The notes under the pieces were generated by a model. It saw only the letters and a list, made by a program, of their open reading frames with translations. It did not search any database and had not been told where the DNA came from. A DNA stretch of 64,000 bases from an uncultured Alphaproteobacteria bacterium (GTDB lineage: Bacteria > Pseudomonadota > Alphaproteobacteria > CAAGCB01 > CAG-977). The stretch spans positions 57,359 to 121,358 of the forward strand of contig CALXOZ010000004.1 in the NCBI GenBank assembly GCA_944390195.1, read 5' to 3'. Shown here in pieces: positions 58,578 to 64,000 of this stretch (position 1 is the stretch's first letter; each line of letters opens with the position of its first letter). The translations under genes were made by a program, and so were the position numbers.

Positions 58578-60005
58578 ATGAAACGTTCTCATTTTACAAA
58601 AATCGTTTCAACATTGGGACCGGCCTCCAACAATCCTGAAACGATCAGGGCTTTGGCTCGGGCGGGGGTCAATGTTTTTCGATTGAATTTTTCTCATGGC
58701 AGCCATGACGACCATCGCAAAAATGTCGAATACATTCGTGCCGCCGAAAAGGAAATCGGGCGCCCGTTGGCTATTCTGTGCGATATGCAAGGACCCAAGT
58801 TGAGAATCGGTTCTTTTAAAGAAGGGGTGATCGATTTGCATGTCGGAGATGCTTTCCGGTTGGATATGTCTCCGTTGCCCGGAGATGAAACGCGTGTTTG
58901 TCTGCCTCATCCGGAAATATTTCAGGCAATGACAAAAGGGATGGATCTTTTGTTGAATGACGGATTGGTTCGTTTGCGTGTGGAAGACTTCGGACGGGAT
59001 TTTGCGCAAACGACCGTTGTCATCGGTGGAAAATTATCGAATAAAAAAGGGGTTAATGTCCCCGGTGTTCCTTTACCGATAGATGCTCTGACCGAAAAGG
59101 ATAAAATGGATTTACAAGCGGCTTTGGATATGGGAGCCGACATGATCGGATTGTCTTTTGTGCAACGCCCCGAAGATCTGCTCTTGGCGCGTTCTTTGAT
59201 TAATGGCAGGGCATGGATTATTTCCAAAATTGAAAAACCGGCGGCATTGGAACATTTGGATGAGATTATCCGTTTGTCTGACGGTATCATGGTTGCCCGC
59301 GGGGATCTTGGTGTTGAGGTGCCTCCTGAAAAGGTGCCCGTCTTGCAAAAGAAAATCATTCGGGCTTGCCGCAAAGGGGGTAAGCCGGTTATTGTTGCGA
59401 CTCAGATGTTGGAATCCATGGTGTCGAATCCGACTCCAACCAGAGCAGAGGCTTCTGATGTCGCAACCGCCGTTTTTGATGCGGCGGATGCTGTTATGTT
59501 ATCTGCTGAAACGGCTGCGGGGGCGTATCCGGTGGAAGCTGTTACTTTAATGAATAAGATCATTATGGAAACGGAATCTCACGATTTGTACCGGAAGTAT
59601 TTGGACGCAATCCGTTTACCCGCAGAACAGACACCTGAAAGCGCCATTACGGTTTCAGCCAGAGTTACTGCGGAAACTTTAAGAGATGCAACGGCTATTG
59701 TTTCTTATACGATCAGTGGTGCCACGGCGGGGCGTGTTTCCAGAGAACGTCCTTACATTCCAATCATGTGTATGACCCCCAGCATTTCAGTCGCCAGAAA
59801 AATGAGTTTGTGCTGGGGAATTGAAAGTGTTGTATGTGAAAAGTTGAATTTATTGACCGATGTTGCACGTCAGGCTTCTGATTTTTGTCAGGATTTGTTT
59901 AATTCTAAAGTCGGTGAAAAGATAATCATGACGGCGGGATTACCGTTTAATTTGGTTGGTAACACGAACTTGTTGCATATTTTCTCCGTCATGAACAAGC
60001 ATTGA
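58578..60005 (+). CDS. pyk: Pyruvate kinase
   Basis: 475 residues, the size of type I/II enzymes. Signature ISKIEKPAALEHLDEII (catalytic Lys and metal-binding Glu) and MVARGDLGVEVP (metal Asp) are present, with the N-terminal FTKIVSTLGPAS and the MLSAETAAGAYPVEAV block. It converts phosphoenolpyruvate and ADP to pyruvate and ATP. RBS AAAGGA. A strong terminator follows, closing the mutarotase-pyk unit. Confidence 0.97.
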   Translation: MKRSHFTKIVSTLGPASNNPETIRALARAGVNVFRLNFSHGSHDDHRKNVEYIRAAEKEIGRPLAILCDMQGPKLRIGSFKEGVIDLHVGDAFRLDMSPLPGDETRVCLPHPEIFQAMTKGMDLLLNDGLVRLRVEDFGRDFAQTTVVIGGKLSNKKGVNVPGVPLPIDALTEKDKMDLQAALDMGADMIGLSFVQRPEDLLLARSLINGRAWIISKIEKPAALEHLDEIIRLSDGIMVARGDLGVEVPPEKVPVLQKKIIRACRKGGKPVIVATQMLESMVSNPTPTRAEASDVATAVFDAADAVMLSAETAAGAYPVEAVTLMNKIIMETESHDLYRKYLDAIRLPAEQTPESAITVSARVTAETLRDATAIVSYTISGATAGRVSRERPYIPIMCMTPSISVARKMSLCWGIESVVCEKLNLLTDVARQASDFCQDLFNSKVGEKIIMTAGLPFNLVGNTNLLHIFSVMNKH

Positions 60006-60028
60006 TCATCAGTTTGAAGACAATGAAA

Positions 60029-60055
60029 GAGAGCCTTTTTAAAGGCTCTTTTTTT
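60029..60055 (+). terminator. Intrinsic terminator of pyk
   Basis: The stem AAGAGCCTTT / AAAGGCTCTT is followed by a run of seven T, 24 nt after the stop codon. Confidence 0.9.
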
Positions 60056-60649
60056 AACAGGAAAATCGTCTCGGTCGGTTTGTCTTGGTAAGCGTGAATC
60101 TCTGCGCAGAAAAAAGTCTTTCTCTGTAATAAAAGCGGTTTGAAGCCAAAGAGGGAATATGAATGAAATGTATCCCCGCAATATGCAATATCAGATATGA
60201 AATCGTTCGTGGTGCTTAAAGTGTTTTATAGTGAAAATCGGTATAAAACAGTCAAAATGCTAAGCCAATCATGTAAACGGTGAATGTCTCGGAATCTGAA
60301 GAGTGTTCGGATCATGCGCGTATGTCAATTGATGTTCTGGTGAAGACCGGTGTGGTTGGATTCGCGGGTTTTACAAGAGGAAAAAAGAGTTTTTTTAGTC
60401 CATGAACAAAAGAGCGGCATCAAATACGAATACCGAAACATGGAATTTTGGAGTGGTCTTAGTGGATACGGTCGGAAAAAAGATAACCTGATATACCCGA
60501 GCTTAATAGGAAAAGGCGGCAACGTCGGATCAAAAGATGTCGGATACCTGCCCCGTTTGCGTGGGGTAAAGAATAAATTACTTGCTTTCAAGCGAACAAA
60601 ACTCCGTTAATCAGTGCAGCCGGTTGTATGACGACCGCCAGTAAAGAAA

Positions 60650-60678
60650 TCTCTGTATTTTAACAGAGAGCTTTTTTT
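60650..60678 (+). terminator. Terminator-like hairpin, transcript unknown
   Basis: A 7-bp stem TCTCTGT / ACAGAGA with a 6-nt loop is followed by GC and seven T. It lies 40 nt behind the end of the unassigned plus-strand frame. Confidence 0.65.
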
Positions 60679-60766
60679 ATAAAAGTCCATTTGAAAAGTT
60701 TTATTCTACGGATGGTCAAAAGCTTTGAAAAATGAAAAAAGGGTTATAAACACATCTCTTAATGAG

Positions 60767-60808
60767 AAAGCCCTTTCAGGTGAAAGAGCTTTCAGGATGA
60801 TTTTTTTA
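60767..60808 (+). terminator. Possible terminator or hairpin behind the decayed Cys-rich gene
   Basis: Arms AAAGCCCTTTCA / TGAAAGAGCTTT (one mismatch), then a T run on the plus strand after 8 nt. It lies at the 3' end of the minus-strand pseudogene. Confidence 0.35.
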
Positions 60809-60815
60809 TTATAAC

Positions 60816-61310
60816 TCAGTATTCATAAGCATATAAATCCAGTACTTCATTACAGCGTGTCCCGCCGTAACATCTTTTACCTTCTCCCACAGTATACCCG
60901 CTCCCTATCCGGCAAACGGAAAGGTATATTGTGTCGTTTACCGTATCGTCTTCGCGAAGTGTAAAATATCCTTCAAAATAGTCATGGTCATAAACAAACC
61001 CTTGGAGGCGGCAAACATCAGGTTCGCAATAAGAACGACCGTCTTTTTTATCCAGTCTGAAACGGGATTCACATTTTGTGCAGTTTACCCTATTGGATCC
61101 CGGGATTATATCTAAGAACGTACATTCGCTGCAACCTGAAGGACAATGAAGACATTTATATTGCGCTTTTGCTTAAATGAAAGAGAACTTGCATTTTATC
61201 TTTGTCTTTTAGCTCATATTGTATTGTTTGAACATTTTGTACACTTTGAAGCATTGTATTCTGTGCAGTAGTCATAAAGTTGCGGACAATTTATATGCGC
61301 TGTTTTTTTA
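60816..61310 (-). pseudogene. Decayed cysteine-rich surface protein gene
   Basis: Two minus-strand pieces in different frames read as Cys-rich protein. The first (about 61300-61210) gives INCPQLYDYCTEYNASKC and KCTKCSN, then a TGA. The second (61172-60816) is open for 118 codons with a Cys pattern of its own (KCLHCPSGCSEC, NCTKCESRF, SYCEPDVC, KRCYGGTRC) and ends at TGA 60816, but has no start codon. A frameshift joins them. The composition and CxxC pattern resemble the intact gene at 61433-62683 immediately upstream; the piece has no 5' end, so it is non-functional. Confidence 0.75.
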
Positions 61311-61365
61311 TCTATCCATTATCACATATTTTCCAGCTTTCGGAAGTAAAAAGGGGAAAAACGGA

Positions 61366-61395
61366 AAAGCAGCGGGGAAAATCCCCCGCTGCTTT
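61366..61395 (-). terminator. Intrinsic terminator of the Cys-rich surface protein gene
   Basis: A perfect 12-bp stem AAAGCAGCGGGG / CCCCGCTGCTTT with a 6-nt loop, followed on the minus strand by TTCCGTTTTT, 38 nt after the stop codon. Confidence 0.85.
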
Positions 61396-61432
61396 GCTTG
61401 TCAGTTCAGTTATCTAAGTGATAGATCAGTCT

Positions 61433-62683
61433 TTAACCGCCATAATCATAACATGTTCTTCCGGTCGAGTACTCATTTCCTCCACATGGTATGCAATGTG
61501 TTGCTCCGTCTTTGTTGCTATACGCATTAAAAACAACGCATCCCATGCAGGTGGTGGATCCCATACTGGGAGCAAAAGTTCCCGCTCTGCAAAGCTTACA
61601 AATTGTTGCTCCTTGTGTGTCGGAATACGATCCGGCAGGACACGGTGTGCAACTGGCAGCTCCTGCCGTGGAATAAGTCCCCGCCGGACAGAGGGAATAG
61701 TTAATTCCGTCTGAGGAATAGGATCCGGCTGGCGCCTTTACGCAACTTGTCCCACTTTTGTAATATCCCGGCGCGCAAGACATCGTGCCATTATAGCAGT
61801 TTCCGCCTGTCGGGCATGGTCTGCAACTTGTATCTCCGGAGTTGGCATAGAATCCAGCCGGGCATAATGTACAAACGCCGTTTTGGGGGACATATCCCGC
61901 GCCACAAGTGGCTATACATAAGGTGATGCTATTGTCGGGAGTTGATTGTAAATAAGTTCCGGCAGAGCAAGATGTGCATTTTGTAGCACTGGTGCAGGTT
62001 GTACATATATTAAGGAGGCATTTGGAACAAGTCGTTCCGTTAAGATAATAACCGTTATTGCAAGACGTGCAGACAGAAGAAGAGGAACAGGTTTTACAAT
62101 TGGCGGGACAAGTGATGCAACCTGTCGCCGTTGCATTGGAGTTTGATCCGGTCGGGCATTTGGAGCAGACTGTAGCACCTGTTCTATTAGTGTAATATCC
62201 AGCCGGGCATTTTGAACAGCTGGCAGCTCCTGCCGTGGAATACGATCCAGCCGGGCATTTTGAACAGCTGGCTGAACTTGTCGCTCCGGCTTTACTTGAA
62301 TACGATCCGGCAGGACAGGCGGAACAGGTGTTTGCGTTTTTATAATATCCTGCTGCACAGCTAAAAGAGCTTCCTCCGTTGCAAGTCGCCTTGTTGGGAC
62401 AAGACAAACATTTGTTACCGCTTAGATAACTTCCGCTTAAACAGGCGGAACATTTTCCAGAAGTCTTGTCACATTGTGAACAATTTGGATCACATTCAAT
62501 AAGGACTTCATTTTTATTTGTATTGACAGTTGACCAATTTGAATCTTGATTGACAGCTTTTCTTCCGATTTTTACCGCTCTTGCGATGACGAAACCGTTA
62601 TCGGAAAGAGCCATACTTTCTGCATGAACCGGAGCGGCAAGAGCGCAGTAAAAGAAAAGGAACGAACAGAAAAGTTTATACAT
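61433..62683 (-). CDS. Secreted cysteine-rich repeat protein (GCC2/GCC3- or ephrin-receptor-like)
   Basis: 416 residues from the ATG at 62683, which has AGGAGGA 4 nt upstream and starts a clear signal peptide (1-21, ending PVHA); a longer in-frame TTG start at 62815 would run through the G tract and is rejected. The mature chain has a short domain (ALSDNGFVIARAVKIG) and then many tandem repeats, most close to the form CPAGSYSxxxGAxxCxxC, with CPAGSYSTAGAASCSKC seen in near-identical copies. Some units are fibrinogen- or EGF-like with CSACLSGSYL. Such repeats are disulfide-linked rods usually seen in eukaryotic receptors. The product is exported, perhaps attached to the surface. Its promoter region carries the G18 tract. 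Confidence 0.88.
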   Translation of the reverse strand: MYKLFCSFLFFYCALAAPVHAESMALSDNGFVIARAVKIGRKAVNQDSNWSTVNTNKNEVLIECDPNCSQCDKTSGKCSACLSGSYLSGNKCLSCPNKATCNGGSSFSCAAGYYKNANTCSACPAGSYSSKAGATSSASCSKCPAGSYSTAGAASCSKCPAGYYTNRTGATVCSKCPTGSNSNATATGCITCPANCKTCSSSSVCTSCNNGYYLNGTTCSKCLLNICTTCTSATKCTSCSAGTYLQSTPDNSITLCIATCGAGYVPQNGVCTLCPAGFYANSGDTSCRPCPTGGNCYNGTMSCAPGYYKSGTSCVKAPAGSYSSDGINYSLCPAGTYSTAGAASCTPCPAGSYSDTQGATICKLCRAGTFAPSMGSTTCMGCVVFNAYSNKDGATHCIPCGGNEYSTGRTCYDYGG

Positions 62684-62761
62684 GAGATCCTCCTGATGAA
62701 AGAGATTGTTACAGTTATATTTCAATTTCCATTTTTGAGAGAATGAAGAGGATGTTCCAGT

Positions 62762-62799
62762 AAAATATGGGGGGGGGGGGGGGGGGAATTTTTTAACAA
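62762..62799 (-). promoter_or_regulatory. Possible phase-variable promoter spanning the G tract
   Basis: On the minus strand TTGTTA (62794-62799) lies before the C18 run (G18 on plus) and TATTTT (62762-62767) after it. With 18 C the spacer is 26 bp; loss of about 9 C would give 17 bp. The assignment of -35 and -10 is tentative. Confidence 0.4.
62769..62786. repeat. Homopolymeric tract of 18 G
   Basis: Uninterrupted run of 18 G on the plus strand (18 C in the sense of the adjacent gene), 86 bp upstream of its start codon. Such runs slip during replication. Confidence 0.9.
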
Positions 62800-63006
62800 A
62801 GATATAAAAATTCAAAAATGAAGGAAGGGGGAAAAACGCGCGTTAAAAAATGTTTATTTTTATTTATATAAGTTGTTTGTGTTTAAAAGTGGACGGATGT
62901 TGGGGGGCATATTCTTAACAAAACTGTAACAATTCAAAATATAAGTAAGGCGGAAAACAGGCGCTTGATAAGATGTTATTTTTAAATGAGTTATTTGTTT
63001 TTATGA
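62787..63006. repeat. Diverged tandem duplication of the G-tract region
   Basis: The sequence after the G18 run (62787 to about 62884) matches that after a G6 run (62902-62907) at 62908 to about 63006: both read TTAACAAA..., ATTCAAAA..., GGAAAA..., TTATTTTT..., GTTTGT-like blocks in the same order. By eye about 70 percent of positions agree, with small gaps. Confidence 0.75.
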
Positions 63007-63398
63007 AACCGGAAAGATCTGTTGTATGAATAAGGGGATATTTAAAAAGACTTTTTCAGAATGGTTGGGAATATACACTTTAAACGGGAATTTATTTTTA
63101 ACCTTATTTTATAAGATAAAGATCTGAGATGAATCTTGGTGTAAAGATTGTGTGATTATGTCTTACTTGATATCTGCACATAAATTTATAGAAAAATCTT
63201 TTGTGAAGGAATTTTAGTTTGTATTCCGTTTTTTTATTTTCATTTGATTCCGTATTTACATTAAATATTGGAGGAAACATGTTTTTCCGTATTTTCCAAA
63301 AACAAAAGGGAGGATTGATTTTGCATTTACATCATAAAAGTGGATCGTTATCATAAGAATTCTTTAATTATTAAATTCAAGATGTAGGAGTTTCATTT

Positions 63399-64000
63399 AT
63401 GAAAGTTGTTATTGCATTAGGCGGAAATGCGTTATTGCGGCGAGGGGAACGTGCTGATGCCGATGTTCAAATGGCAAATGTGCGTATAGCTGCAAAGGCT
63501 GTCGCTGAAATAGCAAAAGAACATAATGTTGTTTTAACGCATGGTAACGGTCCTCAGGTGGGATTGTTGGCGCTGCAAGCGGATGCGTATAAAGATGTGA
63601 AACCGTATCCGTTTGATGTTTTGGGTGCGGAATCTCAAGGAATGATCGGTTATATGGTGGCTCAATGTGTCGGGAACGATTTACCCGACCGTCAAGTGGT
63701 CAATATTATTACGCAAACGGAAGTTGATCCGCAGGATCCTGCCTATAGTGATCCCAGAAAGTTTGTCGGACCGGTGTATGATAAGGAAACCGCGGAAAAG
63801 CTGGCTGCGGAACGTGGCTGGACAATTGCGGCGGACGGTAAGTATTTCCGTCGTGTCGTTCCGTCTCCTCAACCTAAGAAAATCGTTGAGATAGAAACAA
63901 TTCGTCAACTGGTTGACGCGGGAGCTATGGTTATTGCTTCCGGTGGTGGCGGTATTCCTGTTGTTCGTGATGAAAACGGAAAACTGCAAGGCAGTGAAGC
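63399..64000 (+). CDS. arcC: Carbamate kinase (cut by the right window edge)
   Basis: 200 codons are present, open to the edge; the family has about 310. Start ATG at 63399 with AGGAG 9 nt upstream. The N-terminus [13 protein letters not shown] is diagnostic, followed by [14 protein letters not shown] (near 48-61), [13 protein letters not shown] and [13 protein letters not shown]. The enzyme makes ATP from carbamoyl phosphate and is the last step of the arginine deiminase route, or of carbamoyl phosphate use in purine and allantoin breakdown. The partner genes would lie to the right of the window. Confidence 0.93.
   Translation, partial: MKVVIALGGNALLRRGERADADVQMANVRIAAKAVAEIAKEHNVVLTHGNGPQVGLLALQADAYKDVKPYPFDVLGAESQGMIGYMVAQCVGNDLPDRQVVNIITQTEVDPQDPAYSDPRKFVGPVYDKETAEKLAAERGWTIAADGKYFRRVVPSPQPKKIVEIETIRQLVDAGAMVIASGGGGIPVVRDENGKLQGSE

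Larger units (their letters stand above)
60056..60815. other. Intergenic stretch with two terminator-like hairpins
   Basis: About 0.76 kb. A block at about 60325-60610 is open for 86-88 codons on both strands but neither product is recognised. A GC hairpin CCCC...GGGG (about 60552-60570) and two terminator-like stems (60650-60678 and 60767-60808) follow. An RNA gene or decayed gene is possible. Confidence 0.45.
62684..63398. other. Promoter region of the Cys-rich gene and intergenic DNA before arcC
   Basis: About 0.7 kb. It holds the G18 tract, a diverged direct repeat of about 115 bp, and an AT-rich remainder (63016-63398) with no gene or recognised RNA. Confidence 0.7.

Noticed and set aside
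61433..62683. Reading the repeated DNA of the Cys-rich gene as a CRISPR array
   Set aside because: Repeats are in-frame coding units of unequal spacing and no cas gene is present.
62684..62815. N-terminal extension of the Cys-rich protein through the G tract (TTG start, Pro run)
   Set aside because: The ATG at 62683 has a perfect RBS and opens directly into a signal peptide; the extension would bury it.

Overview
The window looks like a chromosomal segment of an AT-rich, host- or gut-associated alphaproteobacterium. The evidence is a DUF4167 gene sitting between prmC and clpB (an alphaproteobacterial arrangement), a clpB promoter of the alphaproteobacterial RpoH type, the MlaA/MlaC lipoprotein system, a full lipid A/Kdo gene run, the MEP isoprenoid pathway, an orphan VirB8, and fermentative enzymes (L-serine dehydratase, carbamate kinase). 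A clostridial-looking drug-efflux gene suggests a gut habitat. No phage, CRISPR array, rRNA or complete insertion sequence was seen.

Layout. 1-1310: 5' part of a low-complexity gene running off the left edge (possibly FliK-like). 1311-3067: gene-poor. 3106-5284 (minus): rpsD, mlaC, mlaA. 5405-8117: stand-alone cobalamin methionine-synthase activation domain, LOG-family hydrolase, secreted protein. 8118-9495: gene-poor. 9549-11169: PEBP-like lipoprotein, comF, cupin. 11327-22684: long housekeeping run lysC, FabK/NMO-like, RodZ-like, ispG, hisS, prfA, prmC, DUF4167, clpB. 22711-23958: lipoprotein. 24105-28147: LPS run (DUF374 acyltransferase, waaA, lpxK, lpxL). 28222-32086: xseB, ispA, dxs, tlyA. 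32160-38618: a 2152-residue autotransporter. 39535-40757: DHFR-like plus CofE-like pair. 40888-43840: ion channel and a polar amino-acid ABC transporter whose binding domain appears circularly permuted. 43985-47541: sdaA and a glycogen-debranching enzyme. 48447-50416: GNAT, tRNA-Val(CAC), BaiN-like flavoprotein. 50739-51965: acquired Tet(40)-like efflux pump. 52849-56713: VirB8, membrane protein, radC, map, sfsA. 56808-60005: secreted protein, mutarotase, pyk. 60816-62683: a decayed and an intact cysteine-rich surface-protein gene. 63399-64000: arcC, cut by the right edge.

The most unusual parts are: (i) the cysteine-rich secreted protein with an 18-G homopolymer in its promoter region, a diverged tandem copy of that promoter block, and a decayed paralogue downstream, which together look like a phase-variable surface antigen locus; (ii) the ABC permease fusion in which the C-lobe of the solute-binding domain precedes the N-lobe; (iii) overlapping CofE-like and DHFR-like genes that may be folate enzymes rather than F420 enzymes; (iv) the stand-alone MetH activation domain. 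All assignments come from reading the sequence and from family knowledge; no database search was possible.
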